A stretch of DNA of 64,000 nt, from the NCBI RefSeq assembly GCF_000982955.1, contig NZ_KQ058829.1, positions 1 to 64,000 of the forward strand, written 5' to 3'. The DNA comes from Micromonospora sp. HK10 (GTDB lineage: Bacteria; Actinomycetota; Actinomycetes; Mycobacteriales; Micromonosporaceae). Position numbers and translations under genes: made by a program. Positions 43,698 to 52,270 of this stretch are shown in pieces; the stretch's first letter is position 1; every line of letters starts with the position of its first letter. The notes beneath the pieces were generated by a model, which saw only the letters and a list, made by a program, of their open reading frames with translations, was not told where the DNA came from and ran no database searches.

Positions 43698-44650
43698 TTG
43701 CGGGCGGCCCTACGGGCGGAGCGGAAGGTGTCCTTCCAGTTCTTGCCGTGCCAGACCCCCCAGGGGTACCAGTTGCTCCGGTCGCCGAGGGCGGCGAAGT
43801 GCGGCGCCATGCGCTTGTGGTCGCCGGCGACGAAGAAGGCGTACGCGAAGGTCGCGTGCGCGGCCACAGTGCCGTGCGTGGACGGGTCGAAGTCCGGATG
43901 GAGCACCGTCTGCTCAGCGGCCCGGGCGAGTTCGCTGCGAACGGAGCCGTCCTGGAGGTTCTGCTCCATCAGCGAGTAGTCGTCCTCCATGAAGGCCCGC
44001 TCGATCAATGCGTCCGCAAGAACCGCACCGTCAAGCGTGCCCGGCTTGCCGGTTTCCAGACGTTCTCGGGCGAAGGTCAGGAGCGCATCCAACGAACCGC
44101 CCCACTTCGGGCACAGGTTCTGTGCGAGTTCCGCTTGCGCCAGATACGGGACGTCGCAGTGCTCGGCGGCCCGGTCGTACCGCCGCCGTCCCTCGTCAAC
44201 GCCGAGGCCGAGCCCTCGGGCGACTTTGACGCGTTCGGTCCATGCGGCGGCATTCGTCGGGTCAATAGTGGTGGCATCGGCGAGCAACCGCTCGGCCCGG
44301 TTCAGGTAGTCGTGAAAGATCTGCCACTGCGCCTGCTTCACATACTGGGCGAGCAGTCCGCTGCGGGCGTCCCAGGCCATGACGATGAAACGTGCGCCGA
44401 GCAGCGTGCGGACCAACGCTGAGTCACGCTCCGAGTCGACCACGCGTTGCAGAAAGCGTTCGGCGCCTCGGGTACGCGCAACTGCCCGTACCGCTACAGA
44501 CCAGTCCGCACGGATCGGGAGGCCTTCAAAGTAACCTGAGACCCGCCTCCAGTCGCCCGACTTCATCGATGCGCGGAGCGGCGCTAAATCTGGGTAGATA
44601 TCGAACAAGTCGGTGCGCACCGGACTGAGGCGGTATAGCAGTTTGATCAC
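43691..44650 (-). CDS. DUF4034-type helical repeat protein
   Basis: 319 residues from the GTG at 44650 (VIKLLYRLSPVRTDLFDIYP). The body is TPR-like: LLGARFIVMAWDARSG, AERLLADATTIDPTNAAAW and AQNLCPKWGGSLDALLTFAR, then HATFAYAFFVAGDHKRMAPHF. This matches the actinobacterial DUF4034 proteins, whose role is unknown. It overlaps the M16 gene by 7 nt, so the two are co-translated and probably work together. A longer frame upstream has no protein-like composition. Confidence 0.78.
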   Translation of the reverse strand: MIKLLYRLSPVRTDLFDIYPDLAPLRASMKSGDWRRVSGYFEGLPIRADWSVAVRAVARTRGAERFLQRVVDSERDSALVRTLLGARFIVMAWDARSGLLAQYVKQAQWQIFHDYLNRAERLLADATTIDPTNAAAWTERVKVARGLGLGVDEGRRRYDRAAEHCDVPYLAQAELAQNLCPKWGGSLDALLTFARERLETGKPGTLDGAVLADALIERAFMEDDYSLMEQNLQDGSVRSELARAAEQTVLHPDFDPSTHGTVAAHATFAYAFFVAGDHKRMAPHFAALGDRSNWYPWGVWHGKNWKDTFRSARRAARKW

Positions 44651-44723
44651 GGCGGCGATGTTACGGCTGCCAACGCCGCCCGTCAGCCCTGTCTTCCTGC
44701 ATGTCGGGCTGAGCAAGCCGTGC

Positions 44724-44935
44724 ATGGAAGCGCCGCAGTTGCGGCGACGGCGGCAAGAGGCCACGACTTTACGACTGGGTTTGGCCGGTTTCGTCGACTT
44801 CGACGCCGCACAGCCCGGGCCACGGGTATGAGACCTCGCCCATGCCGCGTACCAGGGCAATGAGGCGTTTCAGCAGCACATCGCCGAAGGCCCCCGATTT
44901 GTACGAGACCGATATCCGCTACGTCCGTGCAACCG
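44724..44935 (+). pseudogene. Aminoglycoside-phosphotransferase-like C-terminal remnant
   Basis: The frame reads LAGFVDFDAAQPGPRV, then an in-frame TGA, then DLAHAAYQGNEAFQQHIAEG; a neighbouring frame continues DLYETDIRYVRATAT. This matches the C-terminal part of actinobacterial APH-family proteins (FVDFD-x-A-x-PGPR-x-x-DLA-x-AAY, with the Mg-binding D in place of the DFG Asp). One stop and one frameshift inactivate it, and the kinase N-lobe and catalytic loop are absent. Confidence 0.65.
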
Positions 44936-45594
44936 CGACATGCTGCGCCCCGGCTTCGAGGTGGGATAGGCCTGCCCGCACGCCGCTCCTGCTGGCCTCG
45001 CAGGTCACGCCCGTCCCCGTGGCGGAGAGTACGCCCACCTACTGTTCACCCAGCCCCCGCAGGCCGGACGGACCGTCACCCTCGCCACGGACAGCCCGAC
45101 CCAATCGCCGCGCGGCGCCTCGCTCGCTCGTGCAGTTGCACCGACCGATCGGCTTCCGGGCCACGCTGAGCTTCCTCGAGCAAGGCGACCGATTCCGTTT
45201 GGATGATTCGTTCCGACCGGGACCACAACTCGACCGTCGATGCGGGCATGACCGCACCGGTCCCCCCCCGGCCGCGACCAACGACGGAGAGCCTCGCCAC
45301 CAACTCTCACTGAAACGTGAAGAGCTGTTGTGGGGGTTTACGTGTCCGAGCCCCACCACTGCCGCTCACCCTCGGCAGGACGCTGCGGCTCGCAACGCTG
45401 TAGGCGCCCGCAAAGCCGCACCGACGAGGTGCAGGAACGGCCACGGCCGGCTCGGTTGAGCAGGAGTTCAGCCCAATTGCGCGGACACGGTCGGGCGCGA
45501 TGGTGAGCAGAATCCACCGCTGGTCGTGGCCGTTCCTGCACATCGTCGCGTGTGTCGAGGCCCATTCGCGCGATCGCTGAACCCGACCACATGA
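44936..45594. other. 659-bp stretch without a supported gene
   Basis: Only Arg/Pro/Ser-rich frames of non-coding character and a C8 run near 45262 are seen. One piece (about 45020-45090) reads GGEYAHLLFTQPPQAGRT and may be another coding remnant, but it is too short to assign. Confidence 0.4.
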
Positions 45595-46332
45595 TCAGAG
45601 TGGCGGGTGATCAGCGGGTGCGCTGACCTGGTTCGGCAGTTCTGGGCCGGGCGCCCGGTCGCCGCCCTCTCGCTGCCGGATGGAATGCCATGCCGCGCGT
45701 ACGTGGCTGCGCATAACGGACTCCGCCCAGTCGGGGTCGGGCGCGGCCAGGGCCGCCACCAGCTCGTGGTGGTGAGCGAGGCTACGGCGCAGCGCGTCGG
45801 GGCTGTAGCGGGAAAAGGTACGCCAGACGAGCGGCATCTGGATCACCGAGGAGACGACACCGGCGAGTCGGCTGTTGTCGGACGCCTCGAGGATCATCCG
45901 GTGGAACCGGTTGTTCAGCTCGGTGAGCTCGTCCACATCGGTCGGTCGTCCGTCCGGCGCCACCTCGTCCATCCGGTGGGCCAGCGCGTCGAGCGCGTCC
46001 ACGTCGATGGTGCCTGTGGTCGCCGCCAGTCGGCAGCCCCACGGCTCGAGCACGGCCCGCAGGCTGAAGATTTCGTCGAGATCGTGGATGCTCCACGCCT
46101 GGACCTGTACGCCACGGTTGCGTTCGTGGCGGACCAGTCCCTCCGCGGTCAGCCGTCTGAGCGCCTCCCGGACGGGCGTCCGACTCACCCCGATCGACTC
46201 GGCCAACTCGCCCTCGCGGAGCCAGGCGCCGGCTGACCGTTGCCCGGACAGGATCTGTTCCCGGATCAGCCGGTAGGCGTCGTCGGCGGCGTGGCCGTTG
46301 TCGGCCTCCCGCGGTGGCGTGTGGTCACTCAT
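45595..46332 (-). CDS. GntR-family regulator, FadR/FCD subgroup
   Basis: 245 residues. Winged helix at residues 13-75 (DAYRLIREQILSGQRSAGAW, ESIGVSRTPVREALRRLTAE, VRHERNRGVQV), then an all-helical FCD ligand domain (DLDEIFSLRAVLEPWGCRLA, NNRFHRMILEASDN, HHHELVAALAAPDPDWAESV, MRSHVRAAW) with the His/Asp/Asn metal-binding pattern. Divergent from the CoA-transferase/hydantoinase operon, with TTGYATGCAA sites between, so it is very likely the local repressor responding to a carboxylate or pathway intermediate. Confidence 0.92.
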   Translation of the reverse strand: MSDHTPPREADNGHAADDAYRLIREQILSGQRSAGAWLREGELAESIGVSRTPVREALRRLTAEGLVRHERNRGVQVQAWSIHDLDEIFSLRAVLEPWGCRLAATTGTIDVDALDALAHRMDEVAPDGRPTDVDELTELNNRFHRMILEASDNSRLAGVVSSVIQMPLVWRTFSRYSPDALRRSLAHHHELVAALAAPDPDWAESVMRSHVRAAWHSIRQREGGDRAPGPELPNQVSAPADHPPL

Positions 46333-46359
46333 GATGCTCGGCACCGTAGCAACACCGCG

Positions 46360-46373
46360 GATTGTATGCAATC
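46360..46373. promoter_or_regulatory. GntR operator 1, GATTGTATGCAATC
   Basis: 5-bp arms around TATG, located 28 bp upstream of the gntR start and 14 bp before the -35 of the plus-strand promoter. Core TTGTATGCAA resembles operators of FadR-type GntR proteins. Confidence 0.8.
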
Positions 46374-46386
46374 TCTCTGCGGGGCA

Positions 46387-46415
46387 TTGACACCCGAGCC
46401 ACAGCGGCCTACCTT
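46387..46415 (+). promoter_or_regulatory. Promoter of the CoA-transferase/hydantoinase operon
   Basis: Perfect -35 TTGACA (46387-46392), 17-bp spacer, -10 TACCTT (46410-46415). A small palindrome AGCACGACGTGCT (46420-46432) covers the expected start region. Operators lie on both sides. Confidence 0.75.
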
Positions 46416-46456
46416 CCCAGCACGACGTGCTGTAACGAGAGTCACAAACCTGTGAA

Positions 46457-46466
46457 TTGCATGCAA
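46457..46466. promoter_or_regulatory. GntR operator 2, TTGCATGCAA
   Basis: Perfect 10-bp palindrome about 35 bp downstream of the predicted transcription start and 22 bp before the first ATG. Matches operator 1 at 9 of 10 core positions. The centres are 95 bp apart, close to nine helical turns. Confidence 0.82.
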
Positions 46467-46488
46467 AGAGACGCTGATTGAGGGGTTC

Positions 46489-47688
46489 ATGAGCACTCCA
46501 CTGCCGCTTGACGACATCCGGGTGATCGAGCTCGGGCAGCTGCTGGCGGGGCCGTTCTGCGGTCAACTCCTCGGCGACTTCGGCGCCGAGGTGATCAAGG
46601 TCGAGGACCCGGGTCAGGGCGACCCCATGCGGCAGTGGGGGCGCGAGAAGCCGTACGGCAAGTCGCTCTGGTGGCCGGTGGTGGCGCGGAACAAGAAGTC
46701 CGTGACCGCGAATCTGCGGACCGAGCAGGGTCAGGATCTGGTACGCCGGCTCGTCGCGCGGGCGGACGTGTTGATCGAGAACTTCCGGCCCGGCACGTTG
46801 GAACGCTGGGGGTTGGCCCCGGAGCGGCTGTGGGAGATCAACCCCGGCCTGATCGTCACCCGCGTGACCGGCTTCGGGCAGACGGGCCCCTACTCGTCCC
46901 GCGCCGGATACGGATCGATCGGTGAGGCGATGGGCGGGATCCGGTACGTGACCGGCGACCCCGATCGCCCTCCGGCCCGGGCCGGAGTCTCTCTCGGCGA
47001 TTCGCTGGCGGCGACGTTCGCCTGCCTGGGCACCCTGGTGGCGCTGCACCAGCGCGGACGCACCGGTCGAGGCCAGGTGGTGGACTCGGCCATCTATGAG
47101 GCCGTGCTGGCGATGATGGAGTCGCTCATCCCCGAGTACCAGATCGCCGGCTACCAGCGGGAGCGGACCGGAACGACCCTTCCGAACGTATCGCCGAGCA
47201 ACGTCTACCCGACGGCCGACGGCGAGATGGTGCTGATCGCGGCGAACCAGGACACGGTTTTCCGCCGGCTCGCCGAGGCGATGGGGCGGGTGGAGCTGGC
47301 CACCGACGAGAAGTACGCCACCCACGGCGCCCGAGGCCGGTGGATGGAGCAGCTGGACGGCCTGGTCGCCGAATGGAGCTCGACGCTCGCGGCCGACGAT
47401 CTGCTCGAACGGCTGCACGCCCATGGCGTTCCGGCAGGCCGCATCTTCCGGGCCCGGGACATGCTCGAGGACCCACACTTCGCCTCGCGGGAGGCGATCG
47501 TCCGGCTGACCCACCCCGGTCTCGGGGAGTTCGCCATGCACAACGTCGTACCCAAGCTCTCCGACAGCCCGGGCCGGATCCGGCACGTCGGCCCCGAGCT
47601 CGGTGAGCACAACGAGGACATCTATCGCGACCTGCTGGGGCTCGGCGACGACGCGATGGCGTCGCTGCGTTCTGCCGGCGTCATCTGA
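46489..47688 (+). CDS. Type III (CaiB/BaiF) CoA-transferase
   Basis: 399 residues, start after GAGGGG. Family III signature: IRVIELGQLLAGPFCGQLLG, DFGAEVIKVEDPGQGDPMR, NFRPGTLERWGL, TGFGQTGPYSSRAGY (catalytic Asp expected at about residue 160 is replaced by or lies near the GSIGEAMGG segment; the exact residue was not confirmed). It moves CoA between carboxylic acids without ATP. First gene of the operon, so it probably activates the acid produced by the downstream hydrolases. Confidence 0.9.
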   Translation: MSTPLPLDDIRVIELGQLLAGPFCGQLLGDFGAEVIKVEDPGQGDPMRQWGREKPYGKSLWWPVVARNKKSVTANLRTEQGQDLVRRLVARADVLIENFRPGTLERWGLAPERLWEINPGLIVTRVTGFGQTGPYSSRAGYGSIGEAMGGIRYVTGDPDRPPARAGVSLGDSLAATFACLGTLVALHQRGRTGRGQVVDSAIYEAVLAMMESLIPEYQIAGYQRERTGTTLPNVSPSNVYPTADGEMVLIAANQDTVFRRLAEAMGRVELATDEKYATHGARGRWMEQLDGLVAEWSSTLAADDLLERLHAHGVPAGRIFRARDMLEDPHFASREAIVRLTHPGLGEFAMHNVVPKLSDSPGRIRHVGPELGEHNEDIYRDLLGLGDDAMASLRSAGVI

Positions 47689-47697
47689 GGAGGGACC

Positions 47698-49773
47698 ATG
47701 ACCTACCGACTCGGCGTGGACGTGGGGGGAACGTTCACCGACATCCTGCTGATCGACGAGGCGACCGGAGAGACATACCGGGCCAAGACCTCCTCCACGC
47801 CCGAGGACCAGTCCATCGGGGTGCTGCGGGGCATCGAGCGGGCCTGTGAGGCCGCCGGCGTGCCCATGTCGGAGATCGCTGAGGTGTTCCACGGCACCAC
47901 GGTCGCCACGAACGCGATCCTCGAGGGCAAGGGCGCCCGGGTTGGGCTGGTCACCACCGACGGCTTCCGGCAGGTGCTCCAGATCGCCCGTTCCTTCGTG
48001 CCAGGTGGCCTGGCCGGCTGGATCATCTGGCCGAAGCCGGAGCCGCTGGCGGCGTTGGAGGACACCGTGGAGGTCGTCGGCAGGATCGGCGCCGACGGCG
48101 CGGTGGTGACCGAACTCGACGAGGCTGACGTCCGTGCCAAGCTGCGCAAGCTCCGCGCGCAGGGCATCGAGGCGTTGAGCGTCAGCCTGATCAACTCCTA
48201 CACCAACCCGCAGCACGAGCGCCGGGTGGCCGAATTGTCCGCCGAGGAGCTTCCGGGCGTACCGGTGTCGCTGTCGTCTTCGGTGCTGCCGGAGCTTCGC
48301 GAGTATGAGCGGACCATCACCACCGTCGCGAACGCGGCCGTGCAGCCGCAGGTGGCGCGCTACGTGGCCAACCTCGAGGCGCAGCTCGGCGAGTCCGGCG
48401 TGGACGGTCGGCTGTGCATCCTGCGCAGCGACGGTGGTCTGGTCTCCGCGGCCGTCGCCGCGGACAACCCGGTGAACCTGCTGCTGTCCGGTCCTGCCGG
48501 CGGGGTTACCGGCGCGACCTGGGTGGCGGAGCAGGCCGGCTATCCGGACTTCCTGACCTTCGACATGGGCGGCACCTCCACCGACGTCGCCCTGGTTCAG
48601 GGGCTCACGCCGCGGGTGGGTCGGGAGACCACGGTCGGGGACCTCAAGGTCCGCGCCACCTCCGTCGACGTACGAACTGTGGGTGCCGGCGGCGGATCCA
48701 TCGCCCACGTACCGCCGCTGACCCAGGCGCTCCGGGTAGGGCCGCAGTCGGCCGGCGCCGCACCCGGTCCGGCCGCGTACGCGGCGGGCGGTGAGCAGCC
48801 GACGGTGACCGACGCGAACGTGGTGCTCGGCTACCTGCCCACCGATCTGGCCGGTGGCGAGATCACGCTGGACCGTGCGGCGGCACGAGCGGCGGTGAAG
48901 TCGATCGCCGACGCCACCGGGCTGGAGTCGGTCGAGGCCGCCGCCGCGGGCATCATCGACATCGTCAACGAGAACATGTTCGGGGCGTTGCGGCTGGTGT
49001 CGGTGCAGCAGGGCTTCGACCCGCGCGACTACGCGCTGGTGGCCTTCGGTGGCGCCGGCCCGTTGCACGCCAACGCTCTCGGCAGACTGACCGGGGCCTG
49101 GCCGGTGATCATTCCGCCGTCGCCGGGAGTGCTGTGCGCCTACGGCGACGCGACGACCAACCTGCGCGACGAGTCAGTGCGGACGTTGGTGCGCCGCTTC
49201 AACGAAATGACCGACGAGAGCCTTCGCGCGGTTCTCACCGAACTCGCGAGCAAGGCGTGCTCCACGCTCAGCGAGCAGGGCGTCCCCGAGGATGAGCAGC
49301 ACGTCGTATTCTCCGCCGACCTGCGCTACCACGGACAGGGTTTCGAGATCCCGGTGGCTGTCGACATCGACGCCTTCGACGGGACCGGCGGTGGACTCGC
49401 GGCCCTGCGGTCGGCGTTCGACGCCGATCACCAACGACTGTTCTCCTTCGTTCTCGATGCCGAACACGAGCTGGTGACCGTCCGGGCCACCGCGCACGGT
49501 CCCCGGCCCCAGGTCGCCGCGCCCGCGCTGGAGCAGGGTGACGCGGACCCGAGCCGCGCAGTACGGGCCAACCACCGCATCTGGGTCGAGGGCGCCGAAG
49601 TGGAAGCCCGCATCTACGACCGGTCCCTGCTGCGAGCGGGCAACGTCGTGCCCGGTCCGGCGATCATCACCGAGATGGACTCCACCACGCTCGTGCTGCC
49701 CGGGCACACGGCTGCGGTGCACCCGAGCGGCAGCCTCCTCATCCGCCCCGTCGACACCCACCGGGAGAACTGA
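47698..49773 (+). CDS. hyuA: Hydantoinase/oxoprolinase subunit A
   Basis: 691 residues, start after GAGGAGG. The ASKHA-fold ATP site is seen in RLGVDVGGTFTDILLID (residues 3-19) and FDMGGTSTDVALVQG (about 289-303), with VRTVGAGGGSIAHV and FGGAGPLHANALGRL. The family (N-methylhydantoinase, 5-oxoprolinase, acetone carboxylase beta) uses ATP to phosphorylate an amide or carbonyl oxygen so the ring or bond can be opened. Works with subunit B, whose gene starts 2 nt downstream. Substrate unknown. Confidence 0.93.
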   Translation: MTYRLGVDVGGTFTDILLIDEATGETYRAKTSSTPEDQSIGVLRGIERACEAAGVPMSEIAEVFHGTTVATNAILEGKGARVGLVTTDGFRQVLQIARSFVPGGLAGWIIWPKPEPLAALEDTVEVVGRIGADGAVVTELDEADVRAKLRKLRAQGIEALSVSLINSYTNPQHERRVAELSAEELPGVPVSLSSSVLPELREYERTITTVANAAVQPQVARYVANLEAQLGESGVDGRLCILRSDGGLVSAAVAADNPVNLLLSGPAGGVTGATWVAEQAGYPDFLTFDMGGTSTDVALVQGLTPRVGRETTVGDLKVRATSVDVRTVGAGGGSIAHVPPLTQALRVGPQSAGAAPGPAAYAAGGEQPTVTDANVVLGYLPTDLAGGEITLDRAAARAAVKSIADATGLESVEAAAAGIIDIVNENMFGALRLVSVQQGFDPRDYALVAFGGAGPLHANALGRLTGAWPVIIPPSPGVLCAYGDATTNLRDESVRTLVRRFNEMTDESLRAVLTELASKACSTLSEQGVPEDEQHVVFSADLRYHGQGFEIPVAVDIDAFDGTGGGLAALRSAFDADHQRLFSFVLDAEHELVTVRATAHGPRPQVAAPALEQGDADPSRAVRANHRIWVEGAEVEARIYDRSLLRAGNVVPGPAIITEMDSTTLVLPGHTAAVHPSGSLLIRPVDTHREN

Positions 49774-49775
49774 CC

Positions 49776-51647
49776 ATGGCACGCCTCATCGAGACCGCTA
49801 CCGGACCGCTTCGTTCCGTGGATGTCGACCTGGTCACCATCGACCTGATCGAGAACGGACTGCGCAACGCCCGCTACGAGATGGACGAGGTGCTCTTCCG
49901 TACCGCGCTGTCGCCGGGGATCCGTGAACAGCACGACGAGTTTCCGCTGATCGCCAACCCCGACGGCAAAATGATGGTGGGACAGTTCGGGCTGTCCATC
50001 CCCGACTTCCTGGAGAACTTCGACGGCGACATCGAGGAGGGCGACGTCCTGCTGACGTCGGACCCCTACTCCTGCGGTGCGGCGATCAGCCACGCGAACG
50101 ACTGGCTCGTGGTGCTGCCCATCTTCTTCGAGGGCCGCATCGTGGGCTGGGCGGCGATGTTCGGGCACATGTCCGACGTCGGCGGCAAGACACCGGCGTC
50201 GATGCCGACCGATGCCCGCACCATCTTCGAGGAGGGCGTGGTGATCCCGCCCTTCAAGTTGTACCGCAAGGGCGTGCTCGCCGAGGACGCCCTGCGGATC
50301 ATCCTCAACCAGGTGCGGAAGCCCGACTGGAACCGCGCCGACCTCAACGGCATCGTCGCGGCGTGCCGGACCGCTTCCCGGCGGGTCCAGGAGATGTGCG
50401 CCCGGTTCGGGGTGGACACCTACAACTCCGCGCTCGACCAGCTCCTGGACCGCAACTACCGGGCGATGAAGGTACTGCTCGGGGCGGTCTTCAAGGAGGG
50501 CGAGACGCTGTCCTTCACCGACTACATCTGCGACGACGGCCTCGGCTACGGCCCCTACGAGCTCAAGCTCAGCCTGACCCGTACCGGTGACAAGGTGCTG
50601 CTGGACTTCACCGGCAGCAGCCCGCAGGCGCAGGGTCCGATCAACTACTACATCAACGAGAACCTCGTCCGGATGTTCTTCGGCATCTACATGATCACCG
50701 TCGCCGACCCGCAGATCCTCTGGAACGACGGCTTCTACCCGCTGGTCGACGTCACGATCCCCGACGATTCGTTCTGGAAGCCCAAGTACCCCGCTGCCCT
50801 CAACGCGCGTAACCACGGCATCGGTCGCGTCTTCGACCTGTTCGGTGGCCTGCTCGGTCAGACGAACCCCGGGCTGCTCAACGCCGCCGGCTTCTCGTCA
50901 TCACCGCATTTCATGTATTCGGGCAGCTACGGGCCGGGTGAGCGCGAGGGCGAGTGGTTCCAGCTGTACTCGATCGGATTCGGCGGGATTCCCGGCCGGC
51001 CGGTGGGTGACGGCCCGGACGGCCACTCGCTGTGGCCGTCGTTCGTCAACATCCCGTGCGAGTACCTGGAGTCCTACTACCCGCTGCGGATCGAACGCTG
51101 GGAGACCATCGCGGACACCGGTGGCGCCGGGCTCCATCGCGGCGGGAACGGCGTCGACGTGGCCTACCGGTTCCTGGAGGCCGGCACGATCGCGATTCAC
51201 GACGACCGCTGGCTCACCTATCCGTGGGGGGTCAACGGTGGCGAGCCCGGTGCGCGTGGCCGCAAGTGGCTCGAACGCGCCGACGGCGGCACCGAGATCC
51301 TGGGCAGCAAGGTGCACGACGTGCCAGTAGCTCCCGGGGACGTGCTGCATTTCGTCACCTGGGGTGGCGGCGGGTGGGGCGACCCGCTCGCCCGCGACCC
51401 GGAACTCGTCGGCCTCGAGGTCCGCCGGGGCCTGGTCAGCCCCACGGGGGCCCGCCGCTTCGGCGTTGTCTGCGACGAGGCCGGCACCGTCGACGTCGCG
51501 GCCACCGAGGAGGTACGGGCCGAGCTGCGCCACGGACGTCCGGACCCGCTGCCCACCTTCGACATGGGACCGCCGATGGAAACCATCCTGGACCGGTGCC
51601 TGGAGGAGACCGGTCTTCCCGCCCCTCGGCCGCCTGTCGCCCGATGA
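49776..51647 (+). CDS. hyuB: Hydantoinase/oxoprolinase subunit B
   Basis: 623 residues, ATG 2 nt after hyuA. Typical segments: NGLRNARYEMDEVLFRTALS, SPGIREQHDEFPLIAN, DVLLTSDPYSCGAAISHAND, FGHMSDVGG, DFTGSSPQAQGPINYY. It carries the hydrolytic part of the two-subunit enzyme. Slightly longer than usual, with an extended C-terminus (after LPTFDMGPPMETIL). Overlaps the isochorismatase-type gene by 4 nt. Confidence 0.92.
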   Translation: MARLIETATGPLRSVDVDLVTIDLIENGLRNARYEMDEVLFRTALSPGIREQHDEFPLIANPDGKMMVGQFGLSIPDFLENFDGDIEEGDVLLTSDPYSCGAAISHANDWLVVLPIFFEGRIVGWAAMFGHMSDVGGKTPASMPTDARTIFEEGVVIPPFKLYRKGVLAEDALRIILNQVRKPDWNRADLNGIVAACRTASRRVQEMCARFGVDTYNSALDQLLDRNYRAMKVLLGAVFKEGETLSFTDYICDDGLGYGPYELKLSLTRTGDKVLLDFTGSSPQAQGPINYYINENLVRMFFGIYMITVADPQILWNDGFYPLVDVTIPDDSFWKPKYPAALNARNHGIGRVFDLFGGLLGQTNPGLLNAAGFSSSPHFMYSGSYGPGEREGEWFQLYSIGFGGIPGRPVGDGPDGHSLWPSFVNIPCEYLESYYPLRIERWETIADTGGAGLHRGGNGVDVAYRFLEAGTIAIHDDRWLTYPWGVNGGEPGARGRKWLERADGGTEILGSKVHDVPVAPGDVLHFVTWGGGGWGDPLARDPELVGLEVRRGLVSPTGARRFGVVCDEAGTVDVAATEEVRAELRHGRPDPLPTFDMGPPMETILDRCLEETGLPAPRPPVAR

Positions 51648-52270
51648 ACCCCGTGCCGGACAGCAGCGACGACGGGTTCGGGGGCGCGCTCCTGCCCGGC
51701 GCCCGCCCCGCAGTGCTGGTCATCGATTTTATGCGGGCTTACTTCGACCCGGCCAGTCCGCTGTGCCTGCCGTCCGCGGACTGTCTGCGGTCGGCAGGCC
51801 GGGTCATCGCCGCAGCCCGCGACCACCGGCTTCCCGTGCTGCACACCCGCGTCGCGTACGGGCCCGGCGGTGTCGACGGAGGCCTGTTCGTCCGGAAGGT
51901 CACCGCCCTTCGGCAGCTCTTCTCCGGCGGTGGCGCGATGGGTGAGCTGATGCCGCAGGTCTGCCCCGCCGAGGATGAACTGGTGCTGGTCAAGCAGTAC
52001 GCCAGCGCCTTCTTCGGCACGTCGCTGGCCTCCACCCTGCGGGCCGAGCGCATCGACACCGTCGTGCTGGTCGGCGTGAGCACGAGCGGTTGTGTCCGTG
52101 CCACGGCGGTGGACGCGATCCAGCACGGTCTCGTCCCGCTGGTGGTTTCCGACGCGGTGGCGGACCGCGCCACCGGCCCGCACGAGGCGAGCCTGTACGA
52201 CCTGCAAGCCAAGTACGCCGAGGTGATCAGCGAGGCTAGGGCCGTCGCGTACCTGTCGGAGGAACGATGA
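51644..52270 (+). CDS. Isochorismatase-type cysteine amidohydrolase
   Basis: 208 residues. Catalytic triad visible: D28 in VLVIDFMRAYFD, K117 in ELVLVKQYASAFFG and C150 in GVSTSGCVRATAVDA, with the cis-peptide position before it. In this superfamily such a triad hydrolyses C-N bonds (N-carbamoylsarcosine amidase, maleamate or nicotinamide amidase). After a hydantoinase, an N-carbamoyl or acid-amide substrate is most likely. Overlaps hyuB and the lyase gene by 4 nt each. Confidence 0.92.
   Translation: MNPVPDSSDDGFGGALLPGARPAVLVIDFMRAYFDPASPLCLPSADCLRSAGRVIAAARDHRLPVLHTRVAYGPGGVDGGLFVRKVTALRQLFSGGGAMGELMPQVCPAEDELVLVKQYASAFFGTSLASTLRAERIDTVVLVGVSTSGCVRATAVDAIQHGLVPLVVSDAVADRATGPHEASLYDLQAKYAEVISEARAVAYLSEER

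Noticed and set aside
44842..45459. 205-codon plus-strand frame
   Set aside because: Only its first 35 codons resemble a protein (APH remnant, out of frame with the rest); the remainder has non-coding composition.
45595..49068. 1157-codon minus-strand frame that includes the GntR gene
   Set aside because: Only the part from 46332 onward has protein motifs; the rest is the complement of the CoA-transferase and hydantoinase genes and crosses the operators.
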